A DNA stretch of 44,874 bases, taken from assembly GCA_014378995.1 (NCBI GenBank), contig JACMMP010000144.1, forward strand, positions 1 through 44,874. The letters are read 5' to 3'. Below are positions 26,582 to 35,233 of the stretch, in pieces (within the stretch, counting starts at the first letter, position 1; every line of letters begins with the position of its first letter). Origin of the DNA: Hyphomonadaceae bacterium. Lineage in GTDB: Bacteria > Pseudomonadota > Alphaproteobacteria > Caulobacterales > Aquidulcibacteraceae. The position numbers were made by a program, and so were the translations under genes. The notes under the pieces were generated by a model that did not search any database, was not told the DNA's origin, and saw only the letters and a list, made by a program, of their open reading frames with translations.

Positions 26582-26670
26582 ATCGCCCTCGTCTTTTGCC
26601 GACCCGATTCGGTATGCTTAACAATCTGATCGGCAAACCTTGCCCACCGGTAAAAATTTCCGACCTCGAA

Positions 26671-27459
26671 CTAAGCCGCGGCCAGCATTCGCTCCCGTTC
26701 GATCAGTTCTTTGGCAAGCTTGATGTAGGCTTTGCTGCCGGAAGCGTTCTGATCGTAAATGATCGCGGGCAGGCCGTGGCTCGGCGCCTCGCTGATGCGG
26801 ACGTTGCGCGGGATCACGGTCTCGTAGACCTTATCCGGGAAGTGCGCCCTCACCTCTTGCGCCACTTGCTCGCTCAAAGTCGTCCGCTTGTCGTACATCG
26901 TCAGCACGACGCCTTGGATCTCGAGTGCGGCGTTCAGATTGACCTTCACTGCGTTGATGGTGGCGACCAATTGCGCGAGGCCTTCGAGCGCGAAGTATTC
27001 CGTTTGCAACGGCACCAAAACGCCATCGGCGGCAGTGAGCGCATTCACGGTCAAAACGTTCAAGGACGGCGGGCAATCGATCAGAATGTAATCGATGCCA
27101 AGCGTCGATTCGGCGCGGAATTTGTCGAACGCGTTGCGCAGAAAAAACTGCGGCTGCGCCTCGCCCATCAGCTCGCCTTCGACGCCAGACAAACGCGCGT
27201 CGCCTGGCGTGATGAACAAATGCGGCACCTTCGTCGGCAGTACAGCTTTCGACAGCGGCAGTTGGCCAACGAGGACGTCGTAGCTCGTCACCGTGCGATC
27301 GTGCGGGTGGATGTCGAGACCGGTCGACGCATTGCCTTGCGGGTCGGTGTCGAAGATCAGCACGCCCTTCCCGGCCGCCGCCAAGGCGGTGCCGAGGTTG
27401 ATCGCGGTGGTCGTCTTGCCTACGCCGCCCTTCTGGTTGGCGATCGCCAAAGCCCGCAT
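26671..27459 (-). CDS. parA: Chromosome-partitioning ATPase ParA
   Basis: 262 residues. Deviant Walker A NQKGGVGKTT (8-17) with the signature lysine, then INLGTALAAAGKGVLIFDTDPQGNASTGL and DCPPSLNVLTVNAL. It is a Soj-type ParA without an N-terminal DNA-binding extension, as expected for chromosomal systems. ATP-dependent nucleoid binding pulls ParB-parS complexes to the pole. The order rsmG-parA-parB is the conserved alphaproteobacterial arrangement. Confidence 0.98.
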   Translation of the reverse strand: MRALAIANQKGGVGKTTTAINLGTALAAAGKGVLIFDTDPQGNASTGLDIHPHDRTVTSYDVLVGQLPLSKAVLPTKVPHLFITPGDARLSGVEGELMGEAQPQFFLRNAFDKFRAESTLGIDYILIDCPPSLNVLTVNALTAADGVLVPLQTEYFALEGLAQLVATINAVKVNLNAALEIQGVVLTMYDKRTTLSEQVAQEVRAHFPDKVYETVIPRNVRISEAPSHGLPAIIYDQNASGSKAYIKLAKELIERERMLAAA

Positions 27460-27490
27460 GTCCCCGTTCTCCTTTGCGGAGCTTGGGCGG

Positions 27491-28150
27491 TCACGCGGCC
27501 TTTGTTATGCGAACAATGCGGCCGCGCGGATCGCTCAGGCTCTCCAGCACGTCTGCCCTATATCGGATCGCCCCACCATTTAGGACGTTTGTCGCGGCGG
27601 CCAGCTCGGCGTCTATGTCAGCGCCTTTATGGAAGAGACCTTGCGCGCCGCGATCTAGAATCGGCTTCGCATAGGGGATGAGTCGGTTCAAGGGCGCCAA
27701 AGCACGGGCGGTAACGACGTCATACCGCCCCTCGCCCGCCCCGAAGTCTTCGATCCGCTGGTTGAACACCTTTACCGGCAGGCCCGCTTCGTCCGATACC
27801 GCTCGCAGAAAGGCCGCCTTTTTGCCGGTGGATTCAACGAGGTGGACAACGGTATCGGGCTGATCGGCCAAAAAGGCTGCCACGATCAGACCCGGGAACC
27901 CAGCGCCGGAACCAAGGTCGGCCCAGCTTTTCGCCTCAGGGGCGAGTTGCAGCAGCTGGGCGCTATCCAGGGCATGCCGGCTCCAGAACAGGTCCAGCTC
28001 CTTAGGCCCGACCAGATTCATCCGCTCGGACCACTCGGCCAGGAGGCGCTTATGGATCTCCAGCCGGGCGATTGTTTCACGGGGAACGGGAGCGCCCAGG
28101 TCGCGCTGGAACTCGTCCGGGCCATAGCTCACGGGGCGTCGCCCTTGCAT
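27491..28150 (-). CDS. rsmG: 16S rRNA (guanine-N7) methyltransferase RsmG
   Basis: About 219 residues from ATG 28150; an earlier in-frame ATG at 28180 would start inside a long palindrome and give an Arg-rich extension, so it is disfavoured. RsmG features are ERMNLVGPKEL, RHALDSAQLL, the SAM site WADLGSGAGFPG, and TARALAPLNRL. It makes m7G527 in 16S rRNA. Codons for VPRET near the N-terminus overlap a parS-like palindrome (28073-28088), as in many bacteria. Confidence 0.95.
   Translation of the reverse strand: MQGRRPVSYGPDEFQRDLGAPVPRETIARLEIHKRLLAEWSERMNLVGPKELDLFWSRHALDSAQLLQLAPEAKSWADLGSGAGFPGLIVAAFLADQPDTVVHLVESTGKKAAFLRAVSDEAGLPVKVFNQRIEDFGAGEGRYDVVTARALAPLNRLIPYAKPILDRGAQGLFHKGADIDAELAAATNVLNGGAIRYRADVLESLSDPRGRIVRITKAA
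28073..28088. other. parS-like site in rsmG (degenerate)
   Basis: TGTTTCACGGGGAACG matches the general parS palindrome TGTTTCACGTGAAACA at 13 of 16 positions. rsmG often carries a parS site in this part of the gene. Confidence 0.45.
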
Positions 28151-28154
28151 GGCG

Positions 28155-28204
28155 GGAGCGCGGCGCCTCCGGCGACGCATGCGCGGCCGGAGGCCGCGCG
28201 CTCC
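28155..28204. repeat. Long GC palindrome upstream of rsmG
   Basis: GGAGCGCGGCGCCTCCGGC (28155-28173) is the near-exact inverse of 28186-28204 (two-base difference in 19), with a 12-base loop. It lies between the rsmG start and the DUF3088 gene. It looks like a repetitive extragenic palindrome, or could attenuate rsmG-parAB transcription. Confidence 0.6.
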
Positions 28205-28223
28205 AACTTACAACCAGCGCAGC

Positions 28224-28574
28224 TCACGGGTGCGGCCCTGCTCCGCCGTATTTTGCGGCGAGGTAGCGAGTGATCGGTTTGGGCTCATCGAGAAAGAAGC
28301 GGCCCTCGAATTCCTTGGCGCCCTCAGGCGGCGTCGAGCTGTCGGCCAGCACCAACACCGGCATCGACTGGTTGTCCTCGCCGATCAGCGCGATGACGTC
28401 GTGGCGGGGACGCAGATGCGCCATGCGCTTCACATCGATGCGATTTGCCCAATGCGGATTGGCCAGCAGCGCGCCCTCCATCGTCGCGCACGACGTGCAG
28501 AACCACGTGCCCGCAAGCTCGTGATCCTCGAACGGCGCACGAAGGATGAAGAGCGTGTCGCGCGTCAAACTCAT
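28224..28574 (-). CDS. DUF3088-family protein
   Basis: 116 residues: [53 protein letters not shown] and [15 protein letters not shown] match DUF3088, a thioredoxin/glutaredoxin-like small domain with a CxxC (FCTSC). Function is unknown. The start ATG (28574) overlaps the mnmG stop in ATGA, so it is translated with mnmG. Confidence 0.85.
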   Translation of the reverse strand: MSLTRDTLFILRAPFEDHELAGTWFCTSCATMEGALLANPHWANRIDVKRMAHLRPRHDVIALIGEDNQSMPVLVLADSSTPPEGAKEFEGRFFLDEPKPITRYLAAKYGGAGPHP

Positions 28575-30532
28575 GCACGTTTCCTCTGTTCGCGCTTTAC
28601 ATGCGCCAGCAATGCGGTGAGCGCGCCAGGCGTGACGCCCTCGATGCGCGAGGCCTGGCCAAGCGTGACGGGCCGCGCCGCCGCGAGCTTCTCGCGCACT
28701 TCATTCGAGAGGCCGCCGACGCTGGCGTAGTCGAGATCCGTTGAAAGTCGCAGATCCTCGTCGCGCTTGAAGGCTTCGACATCGAGCGCCTGGCGTTCGA
28801 GGTAGCCGGAATACATCGCGTCGATCTCGATCTGCTCGCGCGCTTGCACGCTGAGCGAGCCGAGCTCGGGCCAGATGCCAGCGAGCTGATCGAAGCTGAT
28901 GGACGGGTACGCGAGCAGCTGCAGCGCATCGCGGCGCACGCCGTCCTGATTGACTTTGAGGCCCCGCGCTTCGGCTTGCTGCGGCGTCAGGTTGAGCGCG
29001 CGAGCCATTTGGCGGGCGGTGTCGATTTCGCGCATTTTAGTTGCAAAAGCAGCGTTTCGCGTCGAGCTCACGCAGCCCAGCTCTATGCCCTTCGGCGTCA
29101 GCCGTTGGTCTGCGTTGTCGGCGCGCAGCGACAAACGATACTCGGCGCGCGAGGTGAACATGCGATAGGGCTCGGTGACGCCGCGCGTAACGAGGTCGTC
29201 GATCATCACGCCGATATAGCCTTCGGCGCGGGTGATCTCGAACGGCCCTGCTCCGGATGCCGCGCGCGCTGCGTTGAGGCCGGCGATCAGGCCTTGCGCG
29301 GCGGCTTCCTCATAGCCGGTGGTGCCGTTGATCTGGCCGGCGAGGTAGAGCCCGGCGATGCGCTTTGTCTCCAATGTCGGCATCAGCTCGCGCGGATCGA
29401 CGTAGTCGTACTCGATCGCATAAGCGTGGCGTTTGATGACAACGTTCTCGAGCCCAGCGATGGTGCGGATGAATTGCTCCTGCACATCCTCTGGCAGCGA
29501 GGTGCTGATGCCGTTCGGATAGACGGTGTCGTCGTCCAGCCCTTCCGGTTCGAGGAAGATTTGGTGCGCGGACTTGTCGACGAAGCGGACGACCTTGTCT
29601 TCGATCGATGGACAATAGCGCGGGCCTCGGCCGCTGATAGCGCCGGAGTACACAGCGCTCTTCGACAGCGAGTCTTCGATAATCCGATGCGTTTCCGCGT
29701 TGGTATACGTGACGCCGCACGGCACCTGCTTGTTGGTGATGCGCTCGGTCAGGAACGAAAATGGTGATGGGATTTCGTCGCCGTGCTGCAGCTCCAGCGA
29801 GGCCCAATCGATCGAGCTGGATTGCAGCCGCGCCGGCGTGCCGGTCTTCAGCCGCCCCATCGCGAAACCCGCGCCGTACAAGCGATCCGAGAGGCCAATG
29901 GCCGGCGCCTCGCCGTGGCGGCCGGCGGGGATGCGCTTGTCGCCGATATGGATGACGCCCTTCAGGAATGTGCCGGTGGTGAGGACGATGCGGGGGGCGC
30001 GAAACTCGCGGCCGTCTTGGGTGATCACACCCATAACCCGCTCCCCGGGCGAGCGGAGCGAGACCCGGGGCCCAGGGGCCGCGTCTCCGACACCCTCCCT
30101 GGGTCCCGGCTCGACGGCTGCGCCGCCGGCCGGGAAGCGTTGGAGGATGAGGTCTTCAACGGCGCCCGCCGCGATCGTCAGGTTCGCCTGCTCGGCCAGC
30201 GCCGCTTGCATGGCTTGGCGGTAGAGCTTGCGGTCGGACTGCGCCCGCGGCCCGCGCACGGCGGGGCCCTTGGACCGGTTGAGCAGCCGGAACTGGATGC
30301 CGGCGGCGTCGGCCACCCGGCCCATAACGCCGTCCAGCGCATCAATCTCGCGGACTAGGTGGCCCTTGCCGAGGCCGCCAATGGCTGGGTTGCAGCTCAT
30401 CTCGCCGATGGTTTCGAGCTTATGCGTCAGCAGCAGCGTCCGCGCGCCCAAGCGCGCAGCCGCCCCCGCGGCCTCGCAGCCGGCATGGCCGCCGCCGATG
30501 ACGATGACGTCGAAGGAGCGCTCTGAACTCAT
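28571..30532 (-). CDS. mnmG: tRNA uridine-5-carboxymethylaminomethyl modification enzyme MnmG
   Basis: 653 residues, about 25-35 more than usual. The N-terminus [14 protein letters not shown] is the FAD site; [25 protein letters not shown] and [14 protein letters not shown] are diagnostic. With MnmE it makes cmnm5U34 in tRNA. Residues 131-165 (DNA 30038-30142) are a Gly/Pro/Arg-rich insertion replacing a short beta-turn between VEDLIL and VMGVITQDG. That DNA is a palindromic repeat related to two intergenic copies in this window. The frame is kept, so the enzyme is presumably functional. Confidence 0.97.
   Translation of the reverse strand: MSSERSFDVIVIGGGHAGCEAAGAAARLGARTLLLTHKLETIGEMSCNPAIGGLGKGHLVREIDALDGVMGRVADAAGIQFRLLNRSKGPAVRGPRAQSDRKLYRQAMQAALAEQANLTIAAGAVEDLILQRFPAGGAAVEPGPREGVGDAAPGPRVSLRSPGERVMGVITQDGREFRAPRIVLTTGTFLKGVIHIGDKRIPAGRHGEAPAIGLSDRLYGAGFAMGRLKTGTPARLQSSSIDWASLELQHGDEIPSPFSFLTERITNKQVPCGVTYTNAETHRIIEDSLSKSAVYSGAISGRGPRYCPSIEDKVVRFVDKSAHQIFLEPEGLDDDTVYPNGISTSLPEDVQEQFIRTIAGLENVVIKRHAYAIEYDYVDPRELMPTLETKRIAGLYLAGQINGTTGYEEAAAQGLIAGLNAARAASGAGPFEITRAEGYIGVMIDDLVTRGVTEPYRMFTSRAEYRLSLRADNADQRLTPKGIELGCVSSTRNAAFATKMREIDTARQMARALNLTPQQAEARGLKVNQDGVRRDALQLLAYPSISFDQLAGIWPELGSLSVQAREQIEIDAMYSGYLERQALDVEAFKRDEDLRLSTDLDYASVGGLSNEVREKLAAARPVTLGQASRIEGVTPGALTALLAHVKREQRKRA
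30039..30139. repeat. Palindromic repeat copy B, in frame inside mnmG
   Basis: Outer stem 30039-30050/30128-30139 (two mismatches, one wobble). Central stem 30065-30077/30097-30109, 13 bp with one wobble. A right-arm mini-hairpin CGGC-TGC-GCCG lies at about 30115-30125. Shares the unit CCGGGnCCCAGGG with copies A and C. Confidence 0.65.
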
Positions 30533-30583
30533 CTGTCGGGGTTCATATAGGAGCGGGTTTGCCGCGTCACTTGCTCACGCTCA

Positions 30584-30713
30584 CACCCATTCCCGGGGCG
30601 ATGCGCAGCATCGAGCCCGGGACCCATAAACACGATTATTCGGCGCTGGAGCGCCGCCTTCGAACACACGTGCTTATAGGTCCCGGACTCGCTTCGCGCA
30701 TCCGGAATGGGTG
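30584..30713. repeat. Palindromic repeat copy C, cloverleaf-like
   Basis: Outer stem CACCCATTCC (30584-30593)/GGAATGGGTG (30704-30713). Left mini-hairpin CGATGC-GCA-GCATCG at 30599-30613, right mini-hairpin CGC-TTC-GCG at 30690-30698. Central stem is 30617-30634/30669-30686 (two mismatches in 18). Apical hairpin is GGCGC-TGGA-GCGCC (30642-30655). It lies between mnmG and mnmE. Confidence 0.7.
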
Positions 30714-30764
30714 GGTTGGCGTGAAGCACCAAGCGCGCTTTGCGCTCGCGCTTCACGTGCAACC
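30714..30764. repeat. Adjacent inverted repeat between mnmG and mnmE
   Basis: GGTTGGCGTGAAGC on the left nearly mirrors GCTTCACGTGCAACC on the right (one-base indel), around a loop with AAGCGCGCTT. It directly abuts copy C. The right arm contains a parS-like core (30750-30763). Confidence 0.5.
30750..30763. other. parS-like site, mnmG-mnmE gap
   Basis: GCTTCACGTGCAAC matches GTTTCACGTGAAAC at 12 of 14 positions with a perfect central TTCACGTG. It forms one arm of a hairpin, so the match may be partly incidental. Confidence 0.4.
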
Positions 30765-30783
30765 CGCTAATTTCAATTCACCA

Positions 30784-30797
30784 GTTTCGCGTGAAAC
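30784..30797. other. parS-like site, best match, mnmG-mnmE gap
   Basis: GTTTCGCGTGAAAC matches GTTTCACGTGAAAC at 13 of 14 positions. It is intergenic, about 4 kb from parB and 9.5 kb from oriC. Confidence 0.6.
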
Positions 30798-30827
30798 TGC
30801 CCATTCCATGCGGTTTTCGTGCGAGTT

Positions 30828-32189
30828 TCACTTGCCGATGCAGAAGCTCGAGAAGATCTCGTCGAGCAAATCTTCAACATCGATGCGACCCGTCAAGCGC
30901 CCGATCTGATCGGCGGCGACGCGCACATCCTCGGCCGCCAATTCCGGGCCCTGTTCGAGCGCCGGCATCGCACGCAGCAGCGCCGCCTGCGCCTCTTCCA
31001 CCAGCCGCCGATGCCGCGCCCGCGTCAGCACCGGCGCCTCCTCGCGGCTGAGCGCTTCAGCGACCTTTGCGCTAAGCTCATCGGCCAGATCACCGACTGG
31101 CCAGCGCGTTGCCGGATCGGTGAGGCTGAGATTGTAGAGAGCAGTGCCGATCTCCAGGGCAGCCTCGGCGGCAACGCGCGTCGCGGGACCGCGAGGCTGG
31201 TCCCATTTGTTCACGACGATCCAATCGCCCGGCCGAAGCACCGCAGCCCACTCCGTCGCATCGTCAGTGCTGCCGTCCACCAAGCCAATCCGCAGATCAG
31301 CCTCCTCGGCCCGCTCCAGCGCGCGGCGGATGCCTTCAGCCTCGATTGCGTCGGCGGCTTCGCGGAGCCCTGCCGTGTCGGCGATCCAGACTGGGTAGCC
31401 AGTCAGCACGAGGCGCACCTCCACCACGTCCCGCGTCGTGCCCGGCATCTCGCTGACAATGGCGGCTTCGCGTTGGGCCAGTGCGTTCAGCAAGCTCGAC
31501 TTGCCGGCGTTGGGTGGGCCAATGATGGCGATGCGATAGCCGTCGCGGATGCGCTCGCCGCGGTGGGCGTCGTCAAGGTGGTGGGCCATGTCGTCTGCGA
31601 GCGCCTGAAGTAGCGGCCCAGCCCGTCGCAAAAGTTCGCCGGGCAAGTCCTCGTCCGGAAAGTCGATCTCGGCTTCGATCAGAGCCGCCGCCTCGATCAG
31701 CTTGCCTCGCCAGCCTTCATAGACGGCGCTCAGGGCCCCGCGGCGCTGGCGGAGCGCCTGGCGGCGCTGGCCTTCGGTCTCGGCGTCCACGAGGTCGGCC
31801 AGGCCCTCGGCCTCGGCCAGATCGAGCTTGCCGTTCTCGAAGGCGCGGCGAGTGTATTCGCCGGGCTCGGCGATGCGCACGCCAGCTTGGCTGAGGCAAG
31901 CATCGATGATGGCGGCGATGACGGCCGGGCCGCCGTGAATCTGCAGTTCGGCGACGTCTTCGCCGGTGAAGCTGTGCGGGCCGGGAAACCAGAGCGCGAT
32001 GCCGTCATCGAGCGAAAGCCCGCCATCGGGCGCGCAGAACGCCATGCGCGTGGCGTGGCGCGGCTGCGGCAGATCGCGGTCGGTCAGCGCTTTGAGCGTC
32101 GGGCCTGAGGCAGGGCCGGAGAGCCGGATCACCGCGACGCCGGCGCGGCCCGCGCCGGAGGCCAGCGCGACGATGGTGTCCGGTTTCAT
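30828..32189 (-). CDS. mnmE: tRNA modification GTPase MnmE
   Basis: 453 residues. The N-terminal tetrahydrofolate-binding domain has [22 protein letters not shown] and HGGPAV. The G domain has GPPNAGKSS (224-232), LPGTTRDVVE, DTAGLRE and NKWD. The C-terminal FCIGK carries the conserved Cys. It works with MnmG on tRNA wobble uridines. It is the first gene of the minus-strand cluster; its start codon overlaps a parS-like palindrome. A roughly 300-base gap full of repeats separates it from mnmG. Confidence 0.97.
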   Translation of the reverse strand: MKPDTIVALASGAGRAGVAVIRLSGPASGPTLKALTDRDLPQPRHATRMAFCAPDGGLSLDDGIALWFPGPHSFTGEDVAELQIHGGPAVIAAIIDACLSQAGVRIAEPGEYTRRAFENGKLDLAEAEGLADLVDAETEGQRRQALRQRRGALSAVYEGWRGKLIEAAALIEAEIDFPDEDLPGELLRRAGPLLQALADDMAHHLDDAHRGERIRDGYRIAIIGPPNAGKSSLLNALAQREAAIVSEMPGTTRDVVEVRLVLTGYPVWIADTAGLREAADAIEAEGIRRALERAEEADLRIGLVDGSTDDATEWAAVLRPGDWIVVNKWDQPRGPATRVAAEAALEIGTALYNLSLTDPATRWPVGDLADELSAKVAEALSREEAPVLTRARHRRLVEEAQAALLRAMPALEQGPELAAEDVRVAADQIGRLTGRIDVEDLLDEIFSSFCIGK

Positions 32190-32196
32190 GTGAAAA
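32183..32196. other. parS-like site at the mnmE start
   Basis: GTTTCATGTGAAAA matches GTTTCACGTGAAAC at 12 of 14 positions and overlaps the mnmE start codon. Confidence 0.4.
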
Positions 32197-32210
32197 TATC
32201 TAAGCCGCCT

Positions 32211-32468
32211 TTAGGGCTTTTCACGTGAAGCGCCGCCCATTGCGCCGCCGGCCGCGGAGGTCATCAGCTTCACGAACGCGTCCTGCGCCTGGGTGCCGAC
32301 GCTCATCCAGGACGACATCATCGTCTCCGGGCTCATCATGGCGAGGTTCGATTCCATGCGCTTACCCATCTCGGACACCAGCGCCTCGTTGATCGGCGTG
32401 ACATCTGGCAGGCCCATGAAGCGGCGCGCTTCCTCCGGCGAGCACTCAACGTTGACGGTGAACTTCAT
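32211..32468 (-). CDS. Small conserved protein, DUF6489-like
   Basis: 85 residues: MKFTVNVECSPEEARRFMGL, then PDVTPINEALVSEMGKRM and a Met-rich helix (NLAMMSPETMMSSWMSVG). This resembles the alphaproteobacterial DUF6489 family of small proteins with unknown function, which share the start MKFTxDxxCTPEEARRFLGLPD. The stop lies about 20 bases upstream of the mnmE start on the same strand, so it may be the operon leader. It is divergent from the dienelactone-hydrolase gene. A parS-like site sits at its 3' end. Confidence 0.7.
   Translation of the reverse strand: MKFTVNVECSPEEARRFMGLPDVTPINEALVSEMGKRMESNLAMMSPETMMSSWMSVGTQAQDAFVKLMTSAAGGAMGGASREKP
32218..32231. other. parS-like site at the 3' end of the small gene
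   Basis: TTTTCACGTGAAGC has a perfect TTTCACGTGAA core and matches the 14-base palindrome at 12 positions. Confidence 0.5.
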
Positions 32469-32542
32469 GGCTCGAATTCCTTTCGCGGCTGAGGCGTCTA
32501 TAACGCGGCCCAGCTTGAAGCGACAGAGACGGAGCGACGACG

Positions 32543-33247
32543 ATGGGTGAATGGGTAGAGATCGACGGTCCGGATGGCGCGTTCAAAGCCTACGTCGCCC
32601 GCCCAAGCGGCACACCCAAAGGCGCGGTCGTGGTCGTGCAGGAAATTTTCGGCGTCAACGCGGTGATGCGCGGCAAGGCCGATTGGCTGGCGCGCGAGGG
32701 TTTCCTGGCGGCGGCGCCGGATCTGTTTTGGCGGATCAAGCCGGGCATCGATCTGACCGACCAGAGCGAAGCCGAATGGAAGCAGGCGCTCGATTACATG
32801 AACCAGCTCGACAAGAACGCCAGCGTCAATGACGTGGCGGCGACGCTCGCCTGGGCGCGCATCCATTCCTCGACTCTTGGGGGCGTCAGCAAGGCCGGCG
32901 TCATGGGCTATTGCATGGGCGGCTACATCGCGTTCCTGGCGGCGTGCCGGACGGATACTGACGCGACCGTCGCGTATCATGGCGGCGGCATCCACACCGC
33001 GCTCGGCGAAGCTGGCGGCATTAAAAAGCCGGTGATGCTGCACAATCCACTCGAAGATAGCTTCATCCCGATTGAGGCGCTGGACACGATCCGCGAAACG
33101 CTGAGCGGCAATCCGCTGGTGATTGTGCACGAATATGCCGGCCTCGATCACGCATTCACGCGCGAAGGCGGCAAGCACTACGACCGCGCCGGCACCGATC
33201 TCGCCGACAACGCAACCATCAACTTCTTCAATCAGCACCTCACATGA
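32543..33247 (+). CDS. Dienelactone hydrolase-family protein
   Basis: 234 residues, alpha/beta hydrolase. The catalytic Cys124 is in GYCMGG; Glu34 is in VQEIFG; His is in YAGLDHAFTR near the end. Family members open dienelactone in aromatic degradation or act as general hydrolases; the substrate here is unknown. Start ATG 32543 has GGAG 8-9 bases upstream. The stop overlaps the start of the glycerophosphodiesterase gene by ATGA. Confidence 0.92.
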   Translation: MGEWVEIDGPDGAFKAYVARPSGTPKGAVVVVQEIFGVNAVMRGKADWLAREGFLAAAPDLFWRIKPGIDLTDQSEAEWKQALDYMNQLDKNASVNDVAATLAWARIHSSTLGGVSKAGVMGYCMGGYIAFLAACRTDTDATVAYHGGGIHTALGEAGGIKKPVMLHNPLEDSFIPIEALDTIRETLSGNPLVIVHEYAGLDHAFTREGGKHYDRAGTDLADNATINFFNQHLT

Positions 33248-34170
33248 AGCGCGCGCTAATGGCTGCGGCGCTGGTGCTGGCGGCGTGCGGCGACATTGCA
33301 TCGAACCGCGAGCCGGGGTCGGCGGACGGTCCGTGGAATGGTGCGCCCGAGCTCACCCCGCACTTTCCGCCGCCAACTAACCTGCCTGCGTTCTTTGACT
33401 GCGTGCGCGCGAGCGGAGGCGCAATTGTCTCCGCGCATCGCGGCGGTCCGGCGCGTGGTTACGCCGAAAACGCCGTCGCCACGTTCGAACGCACGCTTAG
33501 CCAAGCGCCGGCGTTTCTCGAAGTCGATGTGAACCAAACACGCGACGGCGCACTGGTACTGATGCACGACGATACGGTGGATCGCACGACTGAGGGCGCG
33601 GGCGCGCTCAGCGCAATGACGCTGCAAGCGTTCCAGGCGTTGCGGCTTCAGGATGAAGACGGCACGACTTTGGACCAGCATCCGCCGACATTGCGCCAGG
33701 CGCTGGATTGGGCGGACGGACGCGCCATCCTCGAACTCGATATCAAGCGCAGCGTCTCCTATGAGGACGCGGTGCGCGAGGTGGAAGAGGCCGGCGCGAT
33801 GGATCGCGTGGTGTTCATCACCTACAACATCGATGGCGCCGCACGGCTGGCGCGGCTGGCGCCCGGGGCGATGATCTACACAACGATCTCCGGCGCGCGC
33901 GACCTGGATGTGCTGGAGCGGCGCCGCGTCAATCTCAATCACATCGTGGCGTGGCTGGGCACAGAAGCGCCGGACGCGCGCCTGGTCGAGGCGCTGGCGG
34001 CGCGCGGCGTCGAGGCGCGGTTCGGCATGTTTGGAGAAGGCGGCGACTTCGCGAACGCCGCGCGCGTCGGCGCGCAGATCGTGGCGGTTGACGATGCTGC
34101 GGAAGCCGCACGCGATCTCGACGCCGCCGACGGCGAAGAGGGCTACGCGGCGCTGCGGTGCGCCAGTTAG
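33244..34170 (+). CDS. Glycerophosphodiester phosphodiesterase-family lipoprotein
   Basis: 308 residues. The lipoprotein signal MKRALMAAALVLAAC has a good lipobox. GDPD catalytic residues are in SAHRGG (His65, Arg66), YAEN (Glu75, Asn76), LEVDV (Glu93, Asp95) and MHDDTVDRTT (His108, Asp109). It hydrolyses glycerophosphodiesters to glycerol-3-phosphate plus an alcohol. The C-terminal half has the barrel pattern (ILELDIKRS...RVVFITYN). Its ATG overlaps the preceding stop, so it is coupled to the dienelactone-hydrolase gene. Confidence 0.92.
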   Translation: MKRALMAAALVLAACGDIASNREPGSADGPWNGAPELTPHFPPPTNLPAFFDCVRASGGAIVSAHRGGPARGYAENAVATFERTLSQAPAFLEVDVNQTRDGALVLMHDDTVDRTTEGAGALSAMTLQAFQALRLQDEDGTTLDQHPPTLRQALDWADGRAILELDIKRSVSYEDAVREVEEAGAMDRVVFITYNIDGAARLARLAPGAMIYTTISGARDLDVLERRRVNLNHIVAWLGTEAPDARLVEALAARGVEARFGMFGEGGDFANAARVGAQIVAVDDAAEAARDLDAADGEEGYAALRCAS

Positions 34171-34214
34171 CTCAGCCCAACGGGTCGCTATGACCGTGGA
34201 TCGACGAGGGATAG

Positions 34215-35183
34215 ATGAAAGCTATACGCATCGAGCAAAATGGCGGGCCGGACGTGATGCGGCTCGACGAGATCGCAACCCCCGAGCCTGGCGCGAACGA
34301 AGTGCGCGTGCGCCATCATGCAATCGGCGTGAACTTCATCGACACCTATCACCGCAGCGGCTTGTACAGAAATCCACTGCCCACCGGCTTGGGCTTGGAG
34401 GCGGCCGGCGTAGTCGATGCGATTGGCGCGAACGTCACGCGCTTTAAGGCCGGCGATCGCGTCGCGTATTGCAGCGGGCCGATCGGCGCCTACGCGGAAA
34501 CGCACGTTGTCAACGAAGCCAAGGCCGTGAAGCTGCCGGACGCTGTTTCTTTCGACGATGCAGCGGCCTCGATGCTTAAGGGCATGACGGGGCGTTATCT
34601 TCTGCGCAAGACGTTTCGCGTGGAACGTGGCCACGCCGTCGTCATCCATGCGGCCGCCGGCGGCGTTGGACAGATCGCGACGCAATGGGCAAAGCATCTC
34701 GGCGCGCTCGTCATCGCTGTTGTCGGAAGCGATGCGAAAGCGGAGATCGCGCGCGCTCTCGGCGCCGATCATGTGATTGTGCAGGGGCGCGAGGATATCG
34801 CGCAGCGCGTGCGTGAGATCACCGGCGGTGGCGCGCATGTCGTGTACGACGGCGTCGGCAAGGACACGTTCGCCGCATCGCTCGATGCTTTGCGTCCGCT
34901 CGGCATGATGGTGAGTTACGGCAATGCGTCGGGGGCGCCGCCGGACATCCACCCGCTCACGCTCTCGCAGAAAGGCTCGCTATTTCTGACGCGGCCGACG
35001 CTGTTTCACTACACGGCGACTATCGAACAATTGGATGAGACGGCGGCGGATTTGTTCGGCGTGATCGCTAGCGGCGCGGTGAAGATCGCTCCGCCGACCC
35101 GTTACGCGCTGGCGGATGCAGCACAGGCGCATCGCGATTTGGAAGCGCGCAAGACGACTGGAAGCTTGGTGCTTACGCCCTAG
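34215..35183 (+). CDS. Quinone oxidoreductase (zinc-independent MDR family)
   Basis: 322 residues. QOR features are HAIGVNFIDTYHRSGLY, LGLEAAGVVDAIG, MTGRYLL, and the NADPH-binding AAAGGVGQIATQWAK, with SYGNASGAPP near the end. It transfers electrons from NADPH to quinones. Zinc-ligand residues of alcohol dehydrogenases are absent, as expected. A parS-like palindrome (34613-34626) lies inside the coding sequence at the FRVERG codons. It appears to be a single gene following the lipoprotein gene by 44 bases. Confidence 0.92.
   Translation: MKAIRIEQNGGPDVMRLDEIATPEPGANEVRVRHHAIGVNFIDTYHRSGLYRNPLPTGLGLEAAGVVDAIGANVTRFKAGDRVAYCSGPIGAYAETHVVNEAKAVKLPDAVSFDDAAASMLKGMTGRYLLRKTFRVERGHAVVIHAAAGGVGQIATQWAKHLGALVIAVVGSDAKAEIARALGADHVIVQGREDIAQRVREITGGGAHVVYDGVGKDTFAASLDALRPLGMMVSYGNASGAPPDIHPLTLSQKGSLFLTRPTLFHYTATIEQLDETAADLFGVIASGAVKIAPPTRYALADAAQAHRDLEARKTTGSLVLTP
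34613..34626. other. parS-like site inside the quinone oxidoreductase gene
   Basis: GTTTCGCGTGGAAC matches GTTTCACGTGAAAC at 12 of 14 positions. It is the parS-like site nearest oriC, about 5.6 kb away. Confidence 0.4.
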
Positions 35184-35233
35184 CACGGCGCGCCGATAGC
35201 TGCCGCGGCGAGGGCGCCGGCGCTCCGTATTGA

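Noticed and set aside
26350-27681. 443-codon open frame on the plus strand
   Set aside because: Antisense to parA, parB and the end of rsmG; no recognisable domain.
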